Assembly (NCBI GenBank): GCA_904419955.1
Contig: CAJFTO010000008.1
Span: forward strand, 1-64,000
DNA: 64,000 nucleotides
Reading direction: 5' to 3'
Source of the DNA: Candidatus Roslinia caecavium
GTDB lineage: Bacteria > Bacillota > Clostridia > Monoglobales > Monoglobaceae
Shown: positions 54,394-63,296 of the stretch, one piece after another
How positions within the stretch are numbered: the stretch's first letter is position 1
Layout of the letters: every line of letters begins with the position of its first letter
The notes under the pieces: model-generated
Seen by the model: the letters and a program-made list of their open reading frames with translations, nothing else
Database searches by the model: none
Told to the model about the DNA's origin: nothing
Made by a program: the position numbers and the translations under genes

Positions 54394-54596
54394 GAAGGGA
54401 TCTATATTGTTATTAAAGAGATTACGGCGCAGAGCTATTTGGAAAGAGGGATATAAAATATTGCGGTTTGATTGTCGTCGTGAAAAATCGTAAGTATATC
54501 CATTGGGATTTTAATGAAATTATTATTATAATAAGGTTAAAACGATATAAATACGTTGATGATTTCAGCATATTAGACAATTTATGTTTGATATAC
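54394..54596. other. AT-rich intergenic stretch before the CorC gene
   Basis: No gene recognised; the stretch is AT rich and precedes a promoter. Confidence 0.5.
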
Positions 54597-54625
54597 TTGA
54601 AATAGATAGAGTTATATGATAAAAT
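54597..54625 (+). promoter_or_regulatory. Promoter of the CorC/CNNM gene
   Basis: TTGAAA (54597-54602) and TAAAAT (54620-54625), spacer 17 nt. Confidence 0.5.
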
Positions 54626-54697
54626 ATTTTTATCTATATATTTTGAGTATAGAGAATAACTTTAATCTTATAATTCAAAAAGGGGGAAACACCTAAT

Positions 54698-55969
54698 ATG
54701 GACGGTGGCGTCTGGTTGGCAGTTTGGCTGATTGTCTTGATTTCATTCTCGGCTTTTTTCTCATCTACGGAGACGGCCTTTTCTGCCTTTAATCGGATAC
54801 GAGTTAAGAATTTAGCAAGCGAAGGCGACAAGCGGGCGAGTATAGCCCTTAAGCTGTCGGAGAATTACGACAGGCTTCTATCTTCGCTGCTGATAGGAAA
54901 TAATATAGTTAATATCGCGGCGTCGTCGATCGCGACCGTGTTTTTTGTACAAATTTTTGGCAATAACATGGGACCTACGATCTCCACGGTCGTTATGACG
55001 ATATTAATATTGATCTTCGGGGAGATCTCGCCGAAGAGTATAGCTAAGGAATCGCCCGAAAAGGTGGCTCTTAATTTTGCGAAGCCAATGTCGGTCATAT
55101 GCGTTATCTTTACGCCTCTGAACTTCTTGTTTTCACAGTGGAAAAAACTGCTCAATATGGTGTTCAAGTCGACCGAGGATAAGGGCATAACCGAGCAAGA
55201 GCTTTTGACCATAGTGGACGAGGCGCAAAACGAGGGCGGTTTCGACAGCCACGAGGGCGATCTTATAAAGAGCGCTATAGAGTTCAAGGATCTTGACGCG
55301 GAGGATATATTGACGCCGAGAATAGACGTGACGGCGTTCGATCTCGCTCAGAGCAAGGACGAGTTGATAAACCTTTTCATAGAAAGCGGATATTCGAGAC
55401 TGCCGGTTTATCGCGACAGCGTCGATAATATAGTTGGCGTAGTTCATCAGAAGGATCTTTTCGCGGCGATTTACGACGAAAGAAAATCGGTCGAGGATAT
55501 AATTAAGCCGGTTATCTTTATATCCCCGTCTATGAAAATATCTAAGCTCATAAAACGGTTACAGGGCACGAAGACGCATTTTGCGGTCGTTACGGACGAG
55601 TACGGCGGCACCGTCGGTATAGTTACGCTCGAGGACATACTTGAGGAACTTGTCGGCGAGATCTGGGACGAACACGACGAGGTCGTTGAAGAATTTAAAC
55701 AGATCTCCGATAACGTATACGAGATATTGGGAAGCGCAAACGCGGACGTACTTAGCGACGAGCTTGGTATAAAACTTGAAGACGACGACGATTACAATAC
55801 GATTTCGGGCTGGGTGATGGATCGCCTTGAAAAGCTGCCGGTAGCCGGCGATAGCTTCAGCTATGAAAACTGCGACGTTGTCGTTACCGAAATGGACGGC
55901 AGGCGGGTTTCTAAAATACGGATAACAGTTAACGAGCCGGAGCCGGTCGAGGAGGATAAGCAGGATTAG
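54698..55969 (+). CDS. CNNM/CorC-type membrane protein (hemolysin family)
   Basis: 423 residues. The DUF21/CNNM membrane part (residues about 1-150, with SSTETAFSAFNRIRVKNLA and LLIGNNIVNIAASSIATV, GEISPKSIAKE) is followed by two CBS domains (DILTPRIDVTAFDL, VHQKDLFAAIYDE, DEYGGTVGIVTLEDILEELVGEI) and a CorC_HlyC C-terminal domain (DYNTISGWVMDRLEKLPVAGDSF). Relatives export magnesium or cobalt. ATG 54698 follows AAAGGGGGAAACACCT. Confidence 0.92.
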   Translation: MDGGVWLAVWLIVLISFSAFFSSTETAFSAFNRIRVKNLASEGDKRASIALKLSENYDRLLSSLLIGNNIVNIAASSIATVFFVQIFGNNMGPTISTVVMTILILIFGEISPKSIAKESPEKVALNFAKPMSVICVIFTPLNFLFSQWKKLLNMVFKSTEDKGITEQELLTIVDEAQNEGGFDSHEGDLIKSAIEFKDLDAEDILTPRIDVTAFDLAQSKDELINLFIESGYSRLPVYRDSVDNIVGVVHQKDLFAAIYDERKSVEDIIKPVIFISPSMKISKLIKRLQGTKTHFAVVTDEYGGTVGIVTLEDILEELVGEIWDEHDEVVEEFKQISDNVYEILGSANADVLSDELGIKLEDDDDYNTISGWVMDRLEKLPVAGDSFSYENCDVVVTEMDGRRVSKIRITVNEPEPVEEDKQD

Positions 55970-55980
55970 TTTTACATAGA

Positions 55981-56014
55981 GCCGGTATTGCCCAAAGAGC
56001 AATATCGGTTTTGT
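55981..56014 (+). terminator. Terminator after the CNNM/CorC gene
   Basis: CCGGTATTGC (55982-55991) pairs with GCAATATCGG (55999-56008, one G-U), then TTTTG. Confidence 0.75.
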
Positions 56015-56031
56015 TATTGTTACACAAAAGC

Positions 56032-56059
56032 TTGACTTTGAGGTTTTTTTGGGTATAAT
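56032..56059 (+). promoter_or_regulatory. Promoter of the GTPase-NYN fusion gene
   Basis: TTGACT (56032-56037) and TATAAT (56054-56059), spacer 16 nt. The leader of about 180 nt holds a nested stem-loop and a short ORF. Confidence 0.65.
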
Positions 56060-56070
56060 AGAGACGCAAA

Positions 56071-56142
56071 ATGTCGGTTCGCAGAGAGATAATATCCGGC
56101 TTTGACTGGATAAAAAGAACCGACGGAGAACGAATGGAATAA
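56071..56142 (+). CDS. Candidate leader peptide upstream of the GTPase-NYN gene
   Basis: An ATG at 56071 opens 23 codons ending at TAA 56140. It starts only a few nucleotides after the expected transcription start and has no ribosome site, so it would have to be read leaderless or not at all. It lies across a nested stem (GTCGGTTC/GAACCGAC with TATCC/GGATA inside). Tetracycline-protection genes often carry leader peptides, which is why it is listed. Confidence 0.3.
   Translation: MSVRREIISGFDWIKRTDGERME
56073..56124 (+). promoter_or_regulatory. Nested stem-loop in the leader of the GTPase-NYN gene
   Basis: GTCGGTTC (56073-56080) pairs perfectly with GAACCGAC (56117-56124), enclosing TATCC (56093-56097) paired with GGATA (56108-56112). 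It overlaps the candidate leader ORF. No T run follows the outer stem. Confidence 0.5.
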
Positions 56143-56247
56143 TAATACCGCATTGCGTTAAAGATCGGCGGGATATGATATTAATATATCGAAAAACGAT
56201 AGGATATAACGATAATGCGCTAAAGATTGGAAGATAAGAAGGATAAT

Positions 56248-58893
56248 ATGAAGAGATTGGCGATTGGGATATTAGCCCATGTTGATTCAGGAAAGACAAC
56301 ACTCTCCGAGGGGCTGCTTTATTCGGCGGGGGAGATAAGGAAGATCGGGCGCGTCGATCACGGCGACGCTTTTTTGGATACGCACGAGATAGAGAGAGAC
56401 CGCGGGATCACGATATTCTCCAAGCAGGCTATACTCAGATTCAACGAGTCTGAGTTTACTCTGCTCGATACGCCGGGACACGTTGATTTTTCGACCGAGA
56501 TGGAGCGCACGCTGAACGCGATCGACTACGCGATACTCGTCGTAAGCGGTTCGGACGGCGTTCAAAGTCACACCGAGACGTTGTGGAAGCTGCTCAAGAG
56601 ATACGGCGTTCCGGTATTTTTGTTTGTGAATAAGATGGATCTTGCCGGCGCGGAGCGCGGTCGTCTTCTTGACGAGCTTAAGAATAGGCTGGATAAAAGA
56701 TGCGTGGACTTCAGCGCCGGCGCGGATACCGGCGAATTTATGGAGAACGTCGCAGTCTGCGACGATTCGATGATGGAGGAGTTCTTCGATACCGGAAAGG
56801 TCGGAGACGAGGCGATAAGAAAGGCGATCTCTGAGAGAAAGTTATTTCCGTGCTATTTCGGTTCCGCGCTGAAAAACGACGGAGTGAAGGAATTTCTCGA
56901 AGGGATAGACAGATATACCGCTCCGGCGGTATTTTACGAAGAGTTTGCCGCTAAGGTATTTAAGATCAGCGAGGACGAGCAGGGGAATAGGCTCACGCAC
57001 TTAAAAATAACCGGCGGCGTTTTAAACGTCAAAGAAACGCTTACCGGTTCGGGCGCCGATAACGAAGAATGGGAAGAGAAGGTAAACCAGATAAGGGTCT
57101 ATTCGGGAGCTAAATATAAAACTATCGAACAGGCGCCCGCCGGAACGGTCTGCGCCGTTACCGGACTTACCAAGACGTTTCCGGGCGAGGGACTCGGAGC
57201 CGAGAGCGACTGCGAAAGCCCCGCGCTCGAGCCGGTTCTGACCTATAGCGTAGAACTGCCGGACGGGTGCGACGCGCATACCGCGTTAATAAATCTTAAG
57301 AAGCTCGAGTCGGAGGATCCGCAGCTCCACGTTATGTGGAACGAACAGCTCCAGGAAATACATCTTCAGCTGATGGGCGAGGTCCAGCTCGAGGTGCTGA
57401 AGCGGATAATTCTCGAGCGGTTCGGTATGGACGTTAAGTTCGGCAGAGGGAATATCGCCTATAAGGAGACTATAGCGAATACGGTCGAGGGGGTGGGTCA
57501 CTACGAGCCGCTTCGGCATTACGCGGAGGTGCATCTTATAATAAAGCCGGGAAAGCGCGGGAGCGGGATACATTCCTCGACCGCGTGCAGCGAGGACGAA
57601 TTGAGCCGAAACTGGCAGAGGCTTATCCTCACTCATTTGGAGGAGAAGACGCACGTCGGCGTACTGACCGGTTCGCCGCTGACCGACGTCAAGATAATAC
57701 TCGCCTCGGGGCGCGCTCATCAGAAGCATACCGAGGGCGGAGATTTTCGCCAGGCCACATACAGGGCGGTAAGGCAGGGACTCAGATCGGCCGAAAGCGT
57801 CCTGCTTGAACCGTGGTATGAATTCAGGCTCGAAGTTCCTTCCGAAACCGTCGGCAGGGCGATGAACGACATACAACAGATGTGCGGCTCGTTTTCCGCG
57901 CCGGAGCAAAACGGCGAGACGACCGTTATAAGAGGAACGGCGCCGGTCGCGACCATGCGCGACTATCACAGCGAGGTGATAGGCTACACCAGGGGAAAGG
58001 GTCGGCTGAGCTGTACTCTAAAGGGCTACGATAAATGTCATAACCCGGACGAGGTGATCGAGGAGATCGGATACAGCGCGGACAACGATCTGGATAACCC
58101 CGCCGATTCGGTGTTCTGTTCTCACGGCGCCGGGTTTGCAGTCAAGTGGGACAAGGTTCCGGAATATATGCATCTTGAGAGCGTTTTAAAGGAGGAGCCC
58201 GACGAGCCCGCAGCGCGGAGCGTTACCAGACAGAGGATATCCGAGTATATAGACAGAGTGGCGGAGGACAAAGAACTGATAAAGATTTTCGAGCGAACCT
58301 ACGGACCGATCCAAAGACGTACCGAATCCGCGATGTATACGCCGAGGACGTATACGAAGAATACAAGCAAGCCGTATAAACCGAAGCCCGCGCCGCAGGG
58401 ACCCGAGTATCTTTTGGTAGACGGTTACAACATAATTTTCGCATGGGACGAACTTAAAGCGCTCGCCGAGGAGAGTTTAGAGATGGCGAGAGAGGAGCTT
58501 ATCGAGATACTCTGCAATTACCAAGGAGTAAGACAGTGCGAGGTGATACTGGTCTTCGACGCGTATAAGGTAAAAAACAATCCCGGCGAGGTCGAAAAGG
58601 TGAATAACATAAACGTGGTCTACACAAAAGAAGCGGAGACCGCGGACATGTATATAGAAAAAGTGACGCATAAACTGAGCAAAAAACACCGGGTCAGGGT
58701 CGCGACTTCGGACGGCCTCGAGCAGCTTATAATACTCGGAAACGGAGCGTTCAGACTGTCGGCCGACGGGTTTAAGAAAGAGGTCGAGCAGGTCGAAAGC
58801 GCGGTGCGCGACTTTTTGAAGACGCGGAACGAGACCGAATCGGTCCAAAAGATCGGCGATATGGTCGACGCGCCCGATATATTCGGCGACTGA
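56248..58893 (+). CDS. TetM/EF-G-like ribosomal GTPase fused to a Rae1/YacP-type NYN nuclease domain
   Basis: 881 residues. Residues about 1-650 are a translational GTPase of the TetM/TetO branch: P-loop AHVDSGKTTLSEGLLYSAG, G2 DRGITIFSK, G3 DTPGHVDF, G4 NKMD, then EF-G-like domains II-V (RGNIAYKETI, GTAPVATMRDY). Residues about 722-860 are a PIN-like NYN domain of the Rae1/YacP type, beginning LLVDGYNIIFAWDELKA, with acidic residues Asp725, Asp771 (VFDAYKV), Asp800 (ETADMYIE) and Asp822 (ATSDGLEQL) where Rae1 has its catalytic ones. Rae1 of Bacillus cleaves mRNA in the ribosomal A site, the place where TetM-like factors dock, so the fusion suggests a factor that binds ribosomes and cuts mRNA there, or senses stalls. 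Whether it protects against tetracycline is unknown. ATG 56248 follows AGAAGGATA. It stands alone behind its own promoter. Confidence 0.85.
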   Translation: MKRLAIGILAHVDSGKTTLSEGLLYSAGEIRKIGRVDHGDAFLDTHEIERDRGITIFSKQAILRFNESEFTLLDTPGHVDFSTEMERTLNAIDYAILVVSGSDGVQSHTETLWKLLKRYGVPVFLFVNKMDLAGAERGRLLDELKNRLDKRCVDFSAGADTGEFMENVAVCDDSMMEEFFDTGKVGDEAIRKAISERKLFPCYFGSALKNDGVKEFLEGIDRYTAPAVFYEEFAAKVFKISEDEQGNRLTHLKITGGVLNVKETLTGSGADNEEWEEKVNQIRVYSGAKYKTIEQAPAGTVCAVTGLTKTFPGEGLGAESDCESPALEPVLTYSVELPDGCDAHTALINLKKLESEDPQLHVMWNEQLQEIHLQLMGEVQLEVLKRIILERFGMDVKFGRGNIAYKETIANTVEGVGHYEPLRHYAEVHLIIKPGKRGSGIHSSTACSEDELSRNWQRLILTHLEEKTHVGVLTGSPLTDVKIILASGRAHQKHTEGGDFRQATYRAVRQGLRSAESVLLEPWYEFRLEVPSETVGRAMNDIQQMCGSFSAPEQNGETTVIRGTAPVATMRDYHSEVIGYTRGKGRLSCTLKGYDKCHNPDEVIEEIGYSADNDLDNPADSVFCSHGAGFAVKWDKVPEYMHLESVLKEEPDEPAARSVTRQRISEYIDRVAEDKELIKIFERTYGPIQRRTESAMYTPRTYTKNTSKPYKPKPAPQGPEYLLVDGYNIIFAWDELKALAEESLEMAREELIEILCNYQGVRQCEVILVFDAYKVKNNPGEVEKVNNINVVYTKEAETADMYIEKVTHKLSKKHRVRVATSDGLEQLIILGNGAFRLSADGFKKEVEQVESAVRDFLKTRNETESVQKIGDMVDAPDIFGD
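58411..58840 (+). other. NYN (Rae1/YacP-like) domain of the fusion protein
   Basis: Region coding for residues about 722-864. A proline- and lysine-rich linker (about 700-720, NTSKPYKPKPAPQGP) separates it from the GTPase. All four expected acidic positions are kept, so the nuclease is predicted to be active. Confidence 0.8.
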
Positions 58894-59077
58894 CGCCGCG
58901 CGGCGCGAAAGAGGGCGGCGGATAAACGTAAGATAAAGTTTCGGTTATATCCGTTAGATATGAGCGGCGGCGTTTGGCTTAAAAGTACGCGATATATCGA
59001 GGCGGGTATGGAAAAATATGTTTTAAGGACATTTTTATACAGCGATTTAATAAAAATATAATTTGTATATATTTTAC
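58894..59077. other. Intergenic stretch before the secA promoter
   Basis: GC-rich at first, then AT-rich; no gene or firm terminator recognised. Confidence 0.5.
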
Positions 59078-59106
59078 TTGCAATACCGCGCCAAAAGAGT
59101 TATAAT
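59078..59106 (+). promoter_or_regulatory. Promoter of secA
   Basis: TTGCAA (59078-59083) and TATAAT (59101-59106), spacer 17 nt. Confidence 0.6.
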
Positions 59107-59192
59107 AAACATTAAAGCCGTAATTTGGGATAGCTTTCCATTTTGCGGCGCTCGAGACGTTAGAGTATATTTGACAAATAAAAAATCTGACA

Positions 59193-59204
59193 ATACCGCG
59201 GTAT
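59193..59204. promoter_or_regulatory. ATACCGCGGTAT palindrome in the secA leader
   Basis: A perfect 12-bp palindrome just before the ribosome site; ACCGCG (59195-59200) can also pair with CGCGGT (59206-59211) as a hairpin. Possible translational control of secA, unproven. Confidence 0.35.
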
Positions 59205-59226
59205 GCGCGGTGTGTGGAGGTATAAA

Positions 59227-61995
59227 ATGGGTTTAAAAAGTATGATAGAAAAGGTTATCGGGACCTACAGCGACAGGGAGCTTAAAAAGATATATCCCAT
59301 CGCAGACTCGGTCATGGCGCTCGAGTCCGAGATGGCGGCCAAATCTAACTCCGAATTAAAGGCTATGACCGGCAAGTTCAAGGAGCGCCTTAAAAACGGC
59401 GAGACTTTGGACGATATTCTTCCCGAGGCGTTTGCGGTCTGCCGCGAGGCTTCGTGGCGCGTTCTCGGAATGAAGCATTTTAGAGTCCAGGTAATAGGCG
59501 GCATCGTGCTGCATCAGGGCAGGATCGCCGAGATGAAAACAGGTGAAGGTAAGACGCTGGTGGCTACGCTGCCCGCGTATTTGAACGCGCTCACCGGCAA
59601 GGGCGTGCATATAGTTACGGTCAACGACTATCTTGCAAAGCGCGACAGCGAATGGATGGGTAAGCTATATAACTTCTTGGGTCTCAGCGTCGGACTTATT
59701 ATCCACGAAAAGGACAACGCCGCGAGAAAAGAAGCGTATAACGCCGATATAACATACGGTACCAATAACGAGATGGGCTTCGACTATCTGCGCGACAACA
59801 TGGTAATATATAAGGAAAACAAGGTCCAGAGAGGACATAACTACGCGATAGTCGACGAGGTCGACAGTATCTTGATAGACGAGGCGAGAACGCCGCTTAT
59901 CATTTCGGGTAAGGGCGATAAATCGACCGACCTCTACGAGCAGGCAGACCGGTTCGCCAAGACCTTGAGCTTTAAGAAAGTCGTCGAGACCGATTCTAAG
60001 GTGGAGGTCGAGGACGAAGAGGAATTCGACAACTACGACTATATCGTAGACGAGAAGGCCAAGACCGCTATGCTCACGCCGCGCGGCGTTAAAAAGGCCG
60101 AGGAAGCGTTCCATATAGACAACCTCACGGATCCCGCCAACATGACTTTGTCGCATCACATAAATCAGGCGATAAAGGCGATAGGCGTTATGAAGAGGGA
60201 TAAGGACTACGTTGTAAAAGACGGCGAAGTTATCATAGTAGACGAGTTTACCGGACGTATGATGTTCGGCAGACGTTATAACGACGGACTTCATCAGGCG
60301 ATAGAGGCCAAGGAAGGCGTTAAGGTCGAGCACGAGAGCAAGACGCTCGCGACCATAACTTTCCAGAATTACTTCAGACTCTACGGAAAATTGTCGGGTA
60401 TGACCGGTACCGCGCAGACTGAGGAGGACGAGTTCCAGGAGATCTATAAGCTGGACGTTATAGTAATACCGACGAATAAGCCGATGATCAGGATCGACGA
60501 GCCGGACAGCATATATAAGACCGAAGACGCTAAGTTCCGCGCCGTGATAGAGGCGACGAAAGAGGCTCACGAAAAAGGTCAGCCGGTGCTTATCGGCACG
60601 GTGTCGATAGAAAAATCCGAAAAACTCAGCAAAATGCTCAGAAAGTGCGGCATCAAGCACAATGTGCTCAACGCTAAGTTCCATGATAAAGAGGCAGAGA
60701 TAGTAGCGCAGGCGGGTAAAAAGGGCGCGGTCACGATCGCGACGAACATGGCCGGCCGCGGTACCGATATCGTGCTTGGCGGTAACGCCGAGTTTATGGC
60801 GAGACACGAGATGGAGAAGATGGGTTATACGGACGAACTGATCGTTCAGGCCACGGGCTTTGCCGAGACCGACGACGAGGAGATAATCGAGGCGAGAAAG
60901 ACCTTCTCCGAGCTCAACGAAAAATTCAAAAAAGAGATCGAGCCGGAGCAGAAGGAAGTGCTGGCCGCCGGAGGTCTTAACATAATGGGCACCGAGCGTC
61001 ACGAGAGCAGACGTATAGACAACCAGCTCCGAGGCCGCGCGGGACGTCAGGGCGACGTAGGTAAGTCCAAGTTCTACCTGTCCTTGGAGGACGACTTGAT
61101 GCGTCTGTTCGCGCCCGAGCGTATAAATAAGGTGATGAACACGTTCGGACTTGAGGAGGACGAGGCGATCGAGAGCAAGATGCTCTCCAACGCTATCGAG
61201 ACCGCTCAGGAGAGAGTAGAGAGCAAGAACTTCGATATCAGAAAACACGTCCTCCAGTTCGACGACGTTAACAACCAGCAGAGAGAGATGATATATAAGC
61301 AGCGCGACCAGGTGCTCGACGGAGACGATATGCGTTCGTATATCATGAACATGCTGAAAGACGCGATTGCCGCGGTGATCAATTTATATGTCGGAGATAA
61401 ATCCCTGCCCGAGGAATGGGACTGGGACGGAATGAAGGAGCATTTCGAGACTTTGCTCGGAGAGATGCCCGAGGGATTCATGGAGTTTACCGACGTCGAG
61501 ATCGATAAGATGACGAAAGAGCGTCTTGCGGAATATATATTCGAGGACGCGGAGAAGAAGTATCAGACGAAAGAAGCTGATTTCGGCGAAAATATGCGCG
61601 AGATCGAGCGCGTGATCCTGCTCAGAGTTGTAGACCAGAAGTGGATGGATCACATCGACAACATGGAACAGCTCAGACAGGGTATCAACCTCAGAGCCTA
61701 CGGTCAGCACGATCCGGTTGTTGAATACAAGTTCGAGGCTATGGATATGTTTGAGGAGATGATAGCGAGTATTAAAGAGGATACCGTTAAGCATCTGTTC
61801 CACGTAATACCTCAGTCTAAGATAGAGAGACAGCAGGTAGCGAAGCCGATGGCGGAGAACCTTGGCGGCGACGGCACGGTCAAGAAAAAGCCGTCGAGAA
61901 GAGTCGTTAAGATAGGCAGAAACGATCCCTGTCCGTGCGGCTCGGGTAAAAAGTATAAAAACTGCTGCCTTGAAAAGGATCAGCAGAACGCGTAG
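59227..61995 (+). CDS. secA: Preprotein translocase motor SecA
   Basis: 922 residues. The ATPase drives proteins through SecYEG. Walker A is [20 protein letters not shown], the DEAD-like box lies near [15 protein letters not shown], and [16 protein letters not shown] and RGRAGRQGD are helicase motifs. The C-terminal zinc motif [16 protein letters not shown] binds SecB or lipids. ATG 59227 has GGAGG 5-6 nt upstream. prfB follows. Confidence 0.98.
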   Translation: MGLKSMIEKVIGTYSDRELKKIYPIADSVMALESEMAAKSNSELKAMTGKFKERLKNGETLDDILPEAFAVCREASWRVLGMKHFRVQVIGGIVLHQGRIAEMKTGEGKTLVATLPAYLNALTGKGVHIVTVNDYLAKRDSEWMGKLYNFLGLSVGLIIHEKDNAARKEAYNADITYGTNNEMGFDYLRDNMVIYKENKVQRGHNYAIVDEVDSILIDEARTPLIISGKGDKSTDLYEQADRFAKTLSFKKVVETDSKVEVEDEEEFDNYDYIVDEKAKTAMLTPRGVKKAEEAFHIDNLTDPANMTLSHHINQAIKAIGVMKRDKDYVVKDGEVIIVDEFTGRMMFGRRYNDGLHQAIEAKEGVKVEHESKTLATITFQNYFRLYGKLSGMTGTAQTEEDEFQEIYKLDVIVIPTNKPMIRIDEPDSIYKTEDAKFRAVIEATKEAHEKGQPVLIGTVSIEKSEKLSKMLRKCGIKHNVLNAKFHDKEAEIVAQAGKKGAVTIATNMAGRGTDIVLGGNAEFMARHEMEKMGYTDELIVQATGFAETDDEEIIEARKTFSELNEKFKKEIEPEQKEVLAAGGLNIMGTERHESRRIDNQLRGRAGRQGDVGKSKFYLSLEDDLMRLFAPERINKVMNTFGLEEDEAIESKMLSNAIETAQERVESKNFDIRKHVLQFDDVNNQQREMIYKQRDQVLDGDDMRSYIMNMLKDAIAAVINLYVGDKSLPEEWDWDGMKEHFETLLGEMPEGFMEFTDVEIDKMTKERLAEYIFEDAEKKYQTKEADFGENMREIERVILLRVVDQKWMDHIDNMEQLRQGINLRAYGQHDPVVEYKFEAMDMFEEMIASIKEDTVKHLFHVIPQSKIERQQVAKPMAENLGGDGTVKKKPSRRVVKIGRNDPCPCGSGKKYKNCCLEKDQQNA

Positions 61996-62028
61996 CGGTT
62001 TTGCGCGTACTATATAGTAATTTGTCTG

Positions 62029-62063
62029 CACAGGCCGGTTATGCGCGGCCTGTGTAGTTTGGT
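62029..62063 (+). terminator. Hairpin between secA and prfB, likely terminator
   Basis: CACAGGCCG (62029-62037) pairs with CGGCCTGTG (62046-62054) over 8 nt; downstream AGTTTGGTTT is a weak T tract. Confidence 0.6.
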
Positions 62064-62098
62064 TTAATAAAAAAATATTTATGAATGGAAGTGATAAC

Positions 62099-63212
62099 GT
62101 GATAGCTTTTGACGAGTATAAGCTCGGCTTGGAGGGCATGAAAAAAGATATTACAGAACTGAGGGATTCACTTTAACTTAGCTCAAGTCGAGAAAGAGCT
62201 AAAAGAGCTTGAAGAAAAAACGATGCAGCCCGATTTCTATAACGATATGGAGAGCGCGGGAAAGATACTGCAAAAAATAAAAGGGCTCAAGGACAAGAGA
62301 GACAGATTCAATGCGCTCGTGACGACTCACGAGGATTTGACCACTTTGGTCGCCCTGGCGATCGAGGAGGAGGACGAGAGCGTGCTGGACGAGGTCAAGC
62401 AGGGGTATAAAGAACTGTCGGAGAACCTTGAAAATATGAAGCTCGAGACGCTGCTCTCAGGCAAGTACGACGCAAACAACGCGATCGTCACGCTACACGC
62501 GGGCGCCGGCGGCACAGAGGCGCAGGACTGGTGCCAGATGCTGTTTAGGATGTACACGATGTGGGCGGAGCGCAGAGGGTTCAAGCACGAGGTTATCGAT
62601 TTCTTAGACGGCGAGGAAGCCGGGATAAAGAGCATCACCTTTATGATAGAGGGACTTAACGCCTACGGATATTTAAAGTCGGAGAAGGGCGTTCACAGGC
62701 TTGTCAGGATATCGCCGTTCGATTCGGCGGCGCGGCGGCATACGTCCTTTGCGTCCTGCGAGGTCATGCCCGAGATAGACGATACTATCGACGTGGAGAT
62801 AAACCCGGAGGACCTGAAGATCGACACCTACAGGGCGAGCGGCGCGGGCGGTCAGCATATCAACAAGACCGAGTCGGCGATAAGGATCACGCATATCCCG
62901 ACCGGGGTGGTGGTGACCTGCCAGAACGAGCGCAGTCAGCACAAGAATAAGGATATGGCGATGAAGATGCTAAAGTCGAAGCTGATAGAGATAGCGGAGC
63001 GGGAGCAGAAAGAGAAGATCGAGGACTTAAAGGGCGTTCAGACCGAAATTGGCTGGGGAAACCAGATAAGGTCGTACGTGTTCCAGCCTTACAGAATGGT
63101 CAAGGATCACAGAACCAACTACGAGACCGGTAATGTAGACGCGGTGATGGACGGCGGTTTGGACGGCTTTATCAACGCTTATTTGATAGCGAAATCGAGG
63201 GGCGAATTATAG
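62099..63212 (+). CDS. prfB: Peptide chain release factor 2 with programmed +1 frameshift
   Basis: 370 residues after the shift. It releases peptides at UGA and UAA. The GTG at 62099 (GGAAGTGA before it) opens 25 codons to TAA at 62174-62176; a +1 slip at the preceding CTT continues in the main frame from AAC (62175). The main frame has the RF2 SPF anticodon tripeptide (VRISPFDSAARRHTSF) and the GGQ catalytic motif in SGAGGQHINKTESAIR. The joined start reads MIAFDEYKLGLEGMKKDITELRDSL-NLAQ, normal for RF2. AGGG lies 5 nt before CTT as the stimulatory element. Confidence 0.93.
62162..62177 (+). promoter_or_regulatory. prfB frameshift site, CTT TAA C
   Basis: The slippery codon is CTT at 62171-62173, the in-frame stop TAA at 62174-62176 followed by C, and AGGG at 62162-62165 as the Shine-Dalgarno-like stimulator. 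The usual site is CTT TGA C with AGGGGG 3 nt upstream. Confidence 0.88.
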
Positions 63213-63296
63213 CGGCGGGAGCGGCGGATTTTCGCCGAACCGGCTTGATTTGCTTTTGCTTAGAAAATATATCGATCAGAAATGGAGAGGTCATAG

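Noticed and set aside
56248-58893. Call as a tetracycline resistance determinant
   Set aside because: The GTPase belongs to the TetM-like branch, but the NYN fusion and stand-alone context do not support a resistance claim without testing.
59665-61248. Long open frame on the minus strand opposite secA, 527 codons
   Set aside because: secA is fully supported on the other strand; the antisense frame has no ribosome site or family match and reflects base composition.
62099-62222. prfB as a pseudogene because of the internal stop
   Set aside because: The stop sits at the conserved RF2 frameshift position with CTT and an upstream AGGG; this is programmed, not decay.
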